From: a bacterium BMS3Abin02
GTDB lineage: Bacteria; Actinomycetota; Acidimicrobiia; Spongiisociales; UBA4744
DNA length: 64,000 bases
NCBI GenBank assembly: GCA_002897675.1
Contig: BDSU01000037.1
Coordinates: forward strand, 66,399-130,398
Reading direction: 5' to 3'
Shown: in pieces, positions 18,110 through 25,996 of the stretch
Position numbering within the stretch: the stretch's first letter is position 1
How the letters are laid out: each line of letters opens with the position of its first letter
The notes under the pieces: generated by a model
What the model saw: the letters and a program-made list of their open reading frames with translations, nothing else
Databases searched by the model: none
Told to the model about the DNA's origin: nothing
Program-made: the position numbers and the translations under genes

Positions 18110-18970
18110 CTAGAACTTCAGCTCCTCGGCGACCGTCCGCTCTGCTGCGAGTTCGGCGATCTCGGCAGCCGTGAGGAGCCCGACATCGGACACGATCACG
18201 GTGAAATGCTCCAGTGGAACGATCTCCGACAGAGCCTGGCGCCCCCCGAGCTGTGCCGTGATGCGGAACAGACCGGAAGGAAGCACTTTGTCCCTTCCGG
18301 CGGTGAGGTAGAGCGCCACTCCTGCGAGATCCGCGGCAATGGCCAGCCTCCGAATCCCGGCCTTCGACACCGCGGCGTCGGGCCCGATCGCATCCGCTCC
18401 CGAGAGGACCATATCTACACCCGGCAGCAGTTCAACCGCCGATCTGTCGTCGACCACCTCGACGTCGAACCCCGCGACCGTCAACTCGGCGGCCATCTCC
18501 ACGCCCTCTCCTCCCGGCATCGCTTCGGTGCAACAGACTTGGAACGACGATCGCTCCCGGGCGGCATCGAGAACGGACCGCACCGAGCTGGATGCACCAT
18601 GGACCAGGACCGTCACACCCTCGTCGATGAGGTGGGCCCCCACCGAACCGATCTTCGCCGTGGACGAGGCGAGGCGATCGGCAAACTCCCCCGCGACCTC
18701 GACAACACGATCCGCACCCTCACCGAGGGTGAGATACAACTCGTTGCAGAGGGCGAGAACCGGAGCGCGGACCGCCTGTCGATCGATGAGTAGATCGAGC
18801 GCATCGACGATCGCCTCGGGGTACGACTCTGGAGCGTAGGTTGAGACACTTCGCGCCAGCTGCTCGATCGCCTCTGCAGCTTCCGCTCCGACGGACGCGG
18901 CGCTGGACACGGTGTCGAGTGACACCGCGGTGACACGGCGCCATGCCGCCCAGTCTCGCCATTCCGTCAT
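18110..18970 (-). CDS. eIF2B alpha/MtnA-fold protein
   Basis: 286 residues. The N-terminal helical domain (1-110) precedes a Rossmann-like half with VLVHGASSSVRSVLDAA (about 130-146), EAMPGGEGVEMAAEL, and VDMVLSGADAIGPDAAVSKAG (about 195-215). This GADA...KAG region corresponds to the conserved GADAIxxxGxxxNKxG motif of eIF2B/aIF2B and methylthioribose-1-phosphate isomerase relatives. Catalytic Cys/Asp pairing is not certain, so a sugar-phosphate isomerase or nucleotide-binding role is only possible. The ATG follows GGAGGGCGG. It is convergent with the lipid kinase. Confidence 0.75.
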   Translation of the reverse strand: MTEWRDWAAWRRVTAVSLDTVSSAASVGAEAAEAIEQLARSVSTYAPESYPEAIVDALDLLIDRQAVRAPVLALCNELYLTLGEGADRVVEVAGEFADRLASSTAKIGSVGAHLIDEGVTVLVHGASSSVRSVLDAARERSSFQVCCTEAMPGGEGVEMAAELTVAGFDVEVVDDRSAVELLPGVDMVLSGADAIGPDAAVSKAGIRRLAIAADLAGVALYLTAGRDKVLPSGLFRITAQLGGRQALSEIVPLEHFTVIVSDVGLLTAAEIAELAAERTVAEELKF

Positions 18971-19138
18971 GTACCCGCCCTCCGAGCCGTCAACTGTAGC
19001 TTTCGGCTCCTGGGATCCGCGTTCGATCCGTCCGGTTTGATGTGGATCGAAACCTGTGGGAACGGTATTTCGATGGTCATTCTCGGTTTCTCTCGTCGCC
19101 CCCGGTACGTCGTGCCTCGTGCCACGATGCAACATCAC

Positions 19139-20746
19139 CTACGGAGCGGACTCGAGTCTGGCCAGCTCGACACCGAGTTCTGCGAGGGCGCCCCCAAGTT
19201 CTGCGCGATCTCGCATGAGGGTGCGAAGCGGTATGCCGATCCTTCGATCGACTCTCGCGGCAAGGCGCCGTTCGATGACGGCCCGGTACTCATCGGCCGC
19301 CTTTCTGCCGGCTCTTCTTCCTGACCACCGCACCGTCCGGGCGAGCACTGTGCCGACGATGAGCGCACCGGCGCCCAGGATGACCGGCCACGGCCAGACG
19401 CCTTGCCGAAGCGCTTCGGGTCTCGCCCAGGCCCACACGAACGCAGACAACACGGCGATGACGACCAGCCACTGCACCATCGCCGCAAGTCGCCACCAAC
19501 GGACCTTGGCGGGCACGGGACGGTCGTGTGATGCTGCGAGGGCACCGTCCACGGCCTTTCTCAGTTCGGTCTCGACCTTCGCCGGTCCGAAACGCTCTCT
19601 GAGTTCTGCCCCGAAGCCGCCCCCCGCCTCGAAGGACAGTTCGGTCACCGTCGCGGTGACCGCTTCGATCGCCTCTTCCAGGCCGGAGCGATCCTGCCGG
19701 CGACGACTCGCCACCTCGATCGCCTCATCCTCAGCCGTCGCGCCCAGCGCGCGACCGATGAGGCTTCTCCGAAGGCCCGCCACCGCCTTTCCGAGAGGGC
19801 CTGATCCGCTGCGAACGGCGGCATGCCGGCCGGCATTCTCGGCAGCTCTCATGACCGCCTGGCCGGCGAGGAGATCCCCCAGTCCGGCAACGGCTGCCGC
19901 CCGTGTTCCGGCCCAGCGGCGATCGAAGTCGAGTCCGGAGCCCGACCGAACGCCGGTGACGTCTGCGACGCCAGAACCCGCCCTCCGGATGTCCTCGACC
20001 AGTTTCCCGATGGCGGTACGCTTGGCTTCGAGGGTGGCCTCGACGAACGCCACGAGGCGCTCGATGCCGATCGGAGGTCCGCTCGAGGGATCGGCGGCAG
20101 TATCGAACACGACGGGGCCGGCGATCCCGTCGGCCTCGAGGCGCGCGAGCAGGTCGTCACGAACAGAGTCGAGTTCCCCGGGCGAAAGACGGTCGATCTG
20201 GTTGAAGGCGAAGACGAACTGGTCCCGATAGCCGGACAGGGGACGAAGGTACCCCTCGTGCAGGGAATGATCGCCGTATTTCTCGGGGTCGAGGACCCAG
20301 AGGACTGCGTCGACCCTGGGGATGAGCCGTTCGACGGTCGCCCTGTGCTCGAGAGTGATCGAATCGAAATCCGGCAAGTCGACGATGGCCAGGTTCAATG
20401 CAGCCGTGTGCCCGATCCGATCCTCGATGTCCAGATCGTCGAGGAGGCGTACGAGTCCCGGCTCGGGCTCGCTCGGCATCCACACGAGGGGCCGGTCCGT
20501 CGTCGGACGAATGCGACCGACAGGCGCCACGGAATCTCCGGCGATCGCGTTCAGAAGGCTGGACTTGCCGACACCCGTCCCGCCTGCAAGCGCGAGAACC
20601 ACCGTTTCGCCCAAGTACCCCATTCGTTTCCTGGCCTGTCTGGCCACGCGCGCATGCGGCTCGAGACGATCGTCTGCGGTCAGGGACCACGCCTTCGCGA
20701 CCACGAGATCGAGCATGTCGAGGGCCTTGCCCAGATCACCCGCCAT
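19139..20746 (-). CDS. Dynamin-like GTPase with two C-terminal membrane helices
   Basis: 535 residues. GTPase motifs: G1 GGTGVGKSS (about 43-51), a switch Thr in RIRPTTDRP, G3 DLPDF (about 105), and a G4-like NQID (about 165). A long helical region follows, then two adjacent membrane helices (MVQWLVVIAVLSAFVWAW and VWPWPVILGAGALIVGTVL, about 425-475) and a basic tail. This matches the tandem bacterial dynamin-like proteins of Actinomycetota (DynA/DynB-like), which act at membranes in division or membrane repair. Its ATG lies inside the end of the upstream GTPase gene (11-bp overlap), so the two are translationally coupled. Confidence 0.8.
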   Translation of the reverse strand: MAGDLGKALDMLDLVVAKAWSLTADDRLEPHARVARQARKRMGYLGETVVLALAGGTGVGKSSLLNAIAGDSVAPVGRIRPTTDRPLVWMPSEPEPGLVRLLDDLDIEDRIGHTAALNLAIVDLPDFDSITLEHRATVERLIPRVDAVLWVLDPEKYGDHSLHEGYLRPLSGYRDQFVFAFNQIDRLSPGELDSVRDDLLARLEADGIAGPVVFDTAADPSSGPPIGIERLVAFVEATLEAKRTAIGKLVEDIRRAGSGVADVTGVRSGSGLDFDRRWAGTRAAAVAGLGDLLAGQAVMRAAENAGRHAAVRSGSGPLGKAVAGLRRSLIGRALGATAEDEAIEVASRRRQDRSGLEEAIEAVTATVTELSFEAGGGFGAELRERFGPAKVETELRKAVDGALAASHDRPVPAKVRWWRLAAMVQWLVVIAVLSAFVWAWARPEALRQGVWPWPVILGAGALIVGTVLARTVRWSGRRAGRKAADEYRAVIERRLAARVDRRIGIPLRTLMRDRAELGGALAELGVELARLESAP

Positions 20747-22457
20747 AGAAGACCCCCGCGGCCTCTTGCACCGTCGCCGTCGCGTGGCGCAGACCGAGAT
20801 CCGAACCCGACAAGACGGCTTCGGCTCGATCGACGAACCGTGCCTCATCGGCGTCGAAGACGTCGCGCAGGTGCTCGAAGAGGCCCTGACGTGCGGTCTC
20901 GACGAGGGATCGCACGACCGTCGTGCCGAACGCCTGCTCGAGCAGTTTCTGCTGGGCGGCGGCTGCCCCGGCGGCGACACCGAGTTCCCCTCCGGTCAGT
21001 CCGCCGGTGTGCGAGAAGATCGCGAGAAGGGCGACGAGAGCGACCGCGTTGATCCCGAGCGAGTTCAACTGTGCCCGCCGGCGCTTGTCGGCGCCCTGCT
21101 CGGCGATGAGCGCGGCGACATCCGTGGTCCAGTCCTCGATTGCCTCCTCGATGCGATCGGCCGCCTCAGGAGCACGCCTCCACAGCACACGGTCCCCCAA
21201 GAGGGCTCTGCCCGCCGGATCGAGCTCCCAGGCCGCCGCCGCCTGGGAGGCCGCGATGTCGAGCCGTCGTGCGACGGAGGCTGCGAACTCTCGCCGTGTC
21301 TCCTCGTCGAGACGTTCGAGGTTCCTCTTGCCTCCGAAGACCGTTCCCACCCAGCGCCGGACACGTCCCGCCCCCTCACCGACGGCTTGCAGGAACGATC
21401 CCGTGCCGAGAAACTCCTGCCAGCGTGTTCCGACCTCGGCTCGGATCAGGGAACCTCTGTCCAATGCCCGGTCGATCTCGTCGAGTTGGCCGGAGTATGC
21501 ATCCTTGGCGACGCGGACGAGGTTGGCACCCTCGTTCGCCTCCTGTCGCATCGCAGCAATGAGATCGCCGGAACGCACGATCACGTCTTCCACGGTGCCC
21601 CTCGTGGTCTCCACGATGATGGCGCGGCGCCTGATCGGATCTGCGAGTTGCGCAAGTCTTTCTCGCAAACCATCGACGGCGTTCGCGGGAAGGCCCATGC
21701 ACTCGCGGATGACCGGCTGCTCCGAGATCTCGACCAGGGACAGATCGTCGCGCACGATGTTGCGCCGACGAAGATGACCCGAGTAGTCGGCGAGAATCTC
21801 GGAGACACCGTTGTCGGGGAGGCGGTTCACGACGAAGAGGATCGGCAGCTTGCGGCGCCGCGCCCGATCGAGGAACTCCCAGGGGACCGCGTCCGCGTAC
21901 CGCTGGGCGCTGGTAACGAAGATGCACAAGTCGGCGACCGCGAGCAGTTCCTCTGCGATCTCTCGATGCTCCCCGATCACAGAGTCGAAGTCAGGTGCGT
22001 CGATGAGTGTCACGCCGCGCAACAAGGGTGCCGTGTCGGCAACGACACGCAGGCTGCGGGCCGAGCCGGTGCCGGTCTCGTAGCCGCTCATGAACGTGTC
22101 GCGGTACCGCTGCGCGTGCTCCTCGTGGCACCAGACCACCGGCGCGGTCGTCGTCGGGCGTACCGCTCCGGTCTGACTCACCGGTCGTTGCGCGAGCGTA
22201 TTGACGAGTGTCGACTTGCCGCTGCCGGTGGATCCGACGACCACGGCAACGACCTCCCTGTCGAGGTCGGCGAGACGAGGTATGAGGTACTCGCGAATCG
22301 TCCACCCGAGTTCGTCCCGAAGCTCCCGACGTGCCTGCCGGTCGGCAGACGGCAGCCCGAAGTCGACCGAGTCGATCTGGTCGCCCAATGCGTCCAGTGC
22401 AGCCCGCAACCGCGCCACCGAGGAGATCTGCCGTCCCATCGGCGGATTGTCCCACAC
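20736..22457 (-). CDS. Dynamin-like GTPase, first of a tandem pair
   Basis: 573 residues. G1 is GSTGSGKST (about 75-83), followed by a switch Thr in AVRPTTTAP, G3 DAPDFDS (about 154) and a G4-like NRLPD (about 208). The middle is long amphipathic helix. Near 470-515, a hydrophobic Gly/Ala-rich segment (AVALVALLAIFS ... GVAAGAAAA) could insert in the membrane. The start is set at GTG 22457 behind CGGAGAG; ATG 22439 (MGRQISS) is the alternative. It overlaps the next GTPase gene by 11 bp. Such pairs probably form hetero-oligomers on the membrane; this is inferred from known DynA/DynB and DynA-like fusions. Confidence 0.8.
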   Translation of the reverse strand: MWDNPPMGRQISSVARLRAALDALGDQIDSVDFGLPSADRQARRELRDELGWTIREYLIPRLADLDREVVAVVVGSTGSGKSTLVNTLAQRPVSQTGAVRPTTTAPVVWCHEEHAQRYRDTFMSGYETGTGSARSLRVVADTAPLLRGVTLIDAPDFDSVIGEHREIAEELLAVADLCIFVTSAQRYADAVPWEFLDRARRRKLPILFVVNRLPDNGVSEILADYSGHLRRRNIVRDDLSLVEISEQPVIRECMGLPANAVDGLRERLAQLADPIRRRAIIVETTRGTVEDVIVRSGDLIAAMRQEANEGANLVRVAKDAYSGQLDEIDRALDRGSLIRAEVGTRWQEFLGTGSFLQAVGEGAGRVRRWVGTVFGGKRNLERLDEETRREFAASVARRLDIAASQAAAAWELDPAGRALLGDRVLWRRAPEAADRIEEAIEDWTTDVAALIAEQGADKRRRAQLNSLGINAVALVALLAIFSHTGGLTGGELGVAAGAAAAQQKLLEQAFGTTVVRSLVETARQGLFEHLRDVFDADEARFVDRAEAVLSGSDLGLRHATATVQEAAGVFYGG

Positions 22458-22475
22458 CAGCTCTCCGGTTTCTCT

Positions 22476-23777
22476 TCAAGCAGTCGGTGCGTCGCGGGCG
22501 GGTCCGAACAGAACCTCGACGCCCGCGCCCCCGTCCGGGCCGGCTCGCAGATACAACGCCCCTCCCGTCGCCTCTGCGGCCCTGCGGACGATGTCCAATC
22601 CCAATCCCGTCGACCCGCTGCTCGACTCTCCCCGACGCGTCGGATCACCCTCGGGAAAGCCCGGTCCCGCGTCCTCGACGACGAGTCGCACCATTCCATC
22701 CTTGGTTCGGTCGACACCGATGTGAAACGGCGTTCCTTCCGGCGTGTGGGCCAGAACGTTTCCGACGAGCGCGTCGACGACTGCTGCAGCGTCTTCCTCG
22801 AGAAGCGCCACGAGGTAGGGCCCCCCTTTGACGTCTGCCGACCAGTACCTTCTCTGCTCTTGGGCGAGCGCCCCCCAAAACGAGGCTCGCTCCTCGACGA
22901 CGACCCCCAGATCGGTACTGGCGCCTATGCCCTCGCGTAAGGGCCGGCGAGCCTGCCGGATGAGATGATCGACGGTTCTCTCCAGTTCGTCCAGGTCGCC
23001 GATGAGACGCTCCGATCGGTCGGGCACGGCTTCGATCTCGAGCCGCAGGGCGGTCAGCGGAGTCCGAAGGCGATGGGACAGATCTGCTGCTGCCCTACGC
23101 TCTTCCTCGAGGAGTTCGCCGACGCGACCAGCCAGTCGGTTGAACGCCTTGCCAACCTCGACGATCTCTGCCGGCCCATCCGGTTCGACCCGCGCGCCGA
23201 GATCTCCCCCACCGAGGCGATGCGCCGCGACGGAGAGATCCCGTACGGGCCGCACCACCGAACGAGCCAGTCGGTCGGCGACCAGTGCGGAGAGGATCAC
23301 CAACGCGATCCCGAGGGAGCCGAGCACAACCCAGGCCGCAGTGACGTTTCGCTCCAGCAGACCCGAGGCAACGAACACCCTCACCACGGCAACCCGTTCC
23401 TGCCCTTCGAGAAGGACAGGAACCCAGATGATCTCACCGTCTTCTGTCGGCTCGCGGAACGCCTCGCCGGCGGCGGCCCGCCGATACCCGTCACCCAACT
23501 CGAACGGCTCTCCGATGATCGTCCCGTCCGGAAGGACGACCGAGAGCAGTCCCCCGTCGGTCAGCGCTCCCGATCCGACGAGCGCCATGACCTCTTGGGG
23601 TCGACCGTCGGTGATCACGACACCGAGTACCTGCGACAACGTCTGTGCGTCCCTTTCGGCGGTCACGAGAACCCGGTCGCGAGCGAGTGTCTTGACCATC
23701 CCGGCGAGTGGGATGAGGAAGGCGAGCACCACCATCGCGGTCACCGCGGCAGAGACCACGGCGAGTCGCCTTCTCAC
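22476..23777 (-). CDS. Sensor histidine kinase
   Basis: 433 residues. TM1 is at about 7-29, an extracytoplasmic sensor region spans about 30-145, and TM2 is at about 148-168. HAMP follows (RPVRDLSVAAHRLGGGDLGARV), then the H-box DLSHRLRTPLTALRLE with the phospho-His near 238, and the ATPase core with N-box (VVDALVGNVLAHTPEG), G1 (VEDAGPGFP) and G2 (GSTGLGLDIVRR). It phosphorylates the response regulator encoded just upstream; the GTG start overlaps that gene's TGA (GTGA). The signal is unknown. The neighbouring secreted Thr-rich protein and VanW gene hint at cell envelope, by location only. Confidence 0.9.
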   Translation of the reverse strand: MRRRLAVVSAAVTAMVVLAFLIPLAGMVKTLARDRVLVTAERDAQTLSQVLGVVITDGRPQEVMALVGSGALTDGGLLSVVLPDGTIIGEPFELGDGYRRAAAGEAFREPTEDGEIIWVPVLLEGQERVAVVRVFVASGLLERNVTAAWVVLGSLGIALVILSALVADRLARSVVRPVRDLSVAAHRLGGGDLGARVEPDGPAEIVEVGKAFNRLAGRVGELLEEERRAAADLSHRLRTPLTALRLEIEAVPDRSERLIGDLDELERTVDHLIRQARRPLREGIGASTDLGVVVEERASFWGALAQEQRRYWSADVKGGPYLVALLEEDAAAVVDALVGNVLAHTPEGTPFHIGVDRTKDGMVRLVVEDAGPGFPEGDPTRRGESSSGSTGLGLDIVRRAAEATGGALYLRAGPDGGAGVEVLFGPARDAPTA

Positions 23778-24457
23778 GGCGCGACCAACTTCACACCCAC
23801 TCCCCGCACCGTGTGCAGATACCGAGGCTCGGCGGCAGTCTCACCGAGCTTCCTGCGAAGCCACGAAAGGTGCACATCGACGGTCTTGTCGGCTCCACCG
23901 TATGGCTGCCGCCAGACCTCTGCGAGGAGTTCGCGCCTCCCCACGACCGTTCCGGGCCGCTGCGCGAGATATGCGAGCAGGTCGAACTCCTTGCGGGTGA
24001 GTGTCAGCGTTCGATCGCCCAACCTCACATCTCGGGAGGCGAGATCGATCACGAGATCTCCGAGCGAGATGACGGACTTCTCGACCGTCTCCCCTCCACG
24101 GCGAAGCACCGCTCGTATCCGTGCGTCGAGGTGGGCTGCGGAGAACGGTTTGACGACGTAGTCGTCCGCTCCGGCATCGAGAAGGTGGACGATCTCCTGT
24201 TCATCGTCTCGGGCCGTTGCGACGATGACCGGAACGTCGGTTACGGCCCGAATCATCTTCAGGAGCTCTGCACCGTCGATGTCGGGCAGTCCGAGGTCGA
24301 GGATCACCGCATCGGGGTTTCCCGACACGGCCAGTTCGAGCCCGGCAAGCCCCGAGCCGGCGGCGCGCACGTCGTGTCCGCGCTCTGCAAGCCTCGCCGC
24401 CAGCGTCTGGCGGATTCGAACGTCGTCTTCGATGATGATCAGTGAAGCCACATTCAC
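23774..24457 (-). CDS. OmpR-family response regulator
   Basis: 227 residues. The receiver domain has acidic residues in IIEDD, the phospho-Asp in VILDLGLPDIDG (about 53), the Thr in VATAR and the Lys in DYVVKPF (about 103). A C-terminal winged helix (about 130-227) contains LTRKEFDLLAYLAQRPG and the recognition helix VDVHLSWLRRKLGE. It regulates transcription when phosphorylated by the kinase encoded immediately downstream. The start is GTG 24457; a second in-frame GTG at 24451 is possible. It is divergent from the secreted protein gene at 24563, which is a plausible target. Confidence 0.9.
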   Translation of the reverse strand: MNVASLIIIEDDVRIRQTLAARLAERGHDVRAAGSGLAGLELAVSGNPDAVILDLGLPDIDGAELLKMIRAVTDVPVIVATARDDEQEIVHLLDAGADDYVVKPFSAAHLDARIRAVLRRGGETVEKSVISLGDLVIDLASRDVRLGDRTLTLTRKEFDLLAYLAQRPGTVVGRRELLAEVWRQPYGGADKTVDVHLSWLRRKLGETAAEPRYLHTVRGVGVKLVAP

Positions 24458-24562
24458 ACCCTATACGGATGCCATACCGAATCAGCGCGAACACGAACGC
24501 CTTATCGCACCTTTAACCTGCCGTTACCGCTCTCCAACGCGCACACCGGCGATACTGCCCGT

Positions 24563-25135
24563 ATGAGCACACGGCGTCTCGGACTGTTCGCCGCCTGGCT
24601 GGCGGCGACCCTCCTGGCGATCGCGCTCGCCTCCCAAGCGGTCGGACTCGTCCGGGACCAGGTCACCGATCGACCTTCCCGGACGGTCTCCACGCTGCTC
24701 GCATCCGCGACCACGCCGTCCACGGCAGTTCTCGCCACCACACCGACCGACATCGACCTCGAGGTCCCCCAGCGCACCACGAGTCCGACTTCGACGACGG
24801 CGTCGACCGTGCCCTCCGTGACTGCGGCATCGACCACGACGACGTCGGCCACGACGGCACCGACGACGACTCCGACGACCACGGCGGCGCCGACCCTGGA
24901 CCGGCGTTACACGCTCGTCGGCGGCTGGGTCACGGTCGCATGCTCTGGAGACGACATCAGCTTCAAATCCGCCGCGCCCAAGCCGGGATTCTCCGTCGAG
25001 CGCACAGAGGTCGAAGAGAACAAGGTCGACGTCAAGTTCGAGAGCTCCGACCACACGTCGAGGTTCGAGGCCGAGTGCAGCGGTGGCAACGTCGTCGAGT
25101 CCATCGAAGAGAAGGACGAGCAGGGGGACGACTAG
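24563..25135 (+). CDS. Membrane-anchored Thr-rich exported protein
   Basis: 190 residues. One N-terminal helix (about 8-28) serves as signal anchor. A long Thr/Ser/Pro linker (about 45-112) then leads to a small C-terminal domain (about 115-175, TLVGGWVTVACSGDDISF ... EAECSGGNVVESI) with two Cys that could form a disulfide. The layout is that of surface sensors, or of partners of two-component systems and anti-sigma factors in Actinomycetota. It is divergent from the response regulator. Function unknown. Confidence 0.75.
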   Translation: MSTRRLGLFAAWLAATLLAIALASQAVGLVRDQVTDRPSRTVSTLLASATTPSTAVLATTPTDIDLEVPQRTTSPTSTTASTVPSVTAASTTTTSATTAPTTTPTTTAAPTLDRRYTLVGGWVTVACSGDDISFKSAAPKPGFSVERTEVEENKVDVKFESSDHTSRFEAECSGGNVVESIEEKDEQGDD

Positions 25136-25165
25136 AAATCTGCAGTCGGCGGGGATTCCGCCGAA

Positions 25166-25942
25166 TCACAGGATCGCCGAGGCGGCGCGGCCCTCGACAC
25201 ATTCTTCGAGGAGGCCGCAGTAGCGGCACCATGGACCGCCCCTGCGTTCGATGCCGCGCCCCTCGGCCCAGGCACGACGCAGCGCGTTGACGATACCGGC
25301 CACCTGCCGAGCCGTGGCCGTGAGCGAATCGATTCCGGGTTCTTCGCTGAGGCGCTCCCCCGTGCGGACGGAGACCGCCTCCACCTTCGATGGGAGTTCT
25401 CCCCTGTCAAGCGTCCACAGGAGTGCGTAGAAGCGCAACTGTTCGTGGACCTCCCCCAGCTCACCTGTCTTCCAATCGACGAGCCGGACCCCCGTGCCGT
25501 CGGTGAAGACCGCGTCCACCGATCCGACGAGGGTCACACCGTCGGCAGGTTCGACCTCGAGCTGGACCTCCGCTCCCTGAAAACCTTCGGTGGGAAAACG
25601 TCGGAACCGCTCGTAGAGGGCACCCACCTCATCGATGACGCGTTCGAGACCGGAGGGTTTCATCGACAGCGGGGCCAACTTGAAGTTCAAGTTCGAGCCA
25701 CCGATCTCTTCACGGCACACCTGTTCGAGCCGTTCGGCGGAGATCGGTCCGCCGGCGAGATGCCTGGCGAACACACGGTGAGCGAGCCCGCCCCTGAACG
25801 CCGGAATACTCTCCGGCCCCCAGACCCCCTCGAGTCTGGATTTGGCATAGTCGGCGCATTCTCGGTAGGCCACAAACGTCGAACCGGACAACCGAACATC
25901 GTCGCCGGGCTCGACCTCTGGAAACACGATCATGAACGGCAT
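25166..25942 (-). CDS. PD-(D/E)XK nuclease of RecB/Cas4 type with 4-Cys cluster
   Basis: 258 residues. Nuclease motifs: a His in GGLAHRVF (His55), Asp143 in GSVDAVF, Asp156-x-Lys158 in LVDWKTGE, and Gln168 in EQLRFYAL. Cys29 together with Cys239, Cys242 and Cys248 (C-x2-C-x5-C) is the iron-sulfur arrangement of AddB/Cas4-like nucleases. It is a stand-alone gene; no helicase, cas gene or repeat array is nearby, so a DNA repair role is more likely than CRISPR. Start ATG 25942. It is divergent from the VanW gene. Confidence 0.8.
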   Translation of the reverse strand: MPFMIVFPEVEPGDDVRLSGSTFVAYRECADYAKSRLEGVWGPESIPAFRGGLAHRVFARHLAGGPISAERLEQVCREEIGGSNLNFKLAPLSMKPSGLERVIDEVGALYERFRRFPTEGFQGAEVQLEVEPADGVTLVGSVDAVFTDGTGVRLVDWKTGELGEVHEQLRFYALLWTLDRGELPSKVEAVSVRTGERLSEEPGIDSLTATARQVAGIVNALRRAWAEGRGIERRGGPWCRYCGLLEECVEGRAASAIL

Positions 25943-25996
25943 GGTATCGACAGACCGCCGAGACCACTACACTCAAACCCCGTTCCAGGGCTGATC

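Noticed and set aside
25166-25942. Possible Cas4 gene of a CRISPR system
   Set aside because: No repeats, no other cas-like genes and no array were found anywhere in the window.
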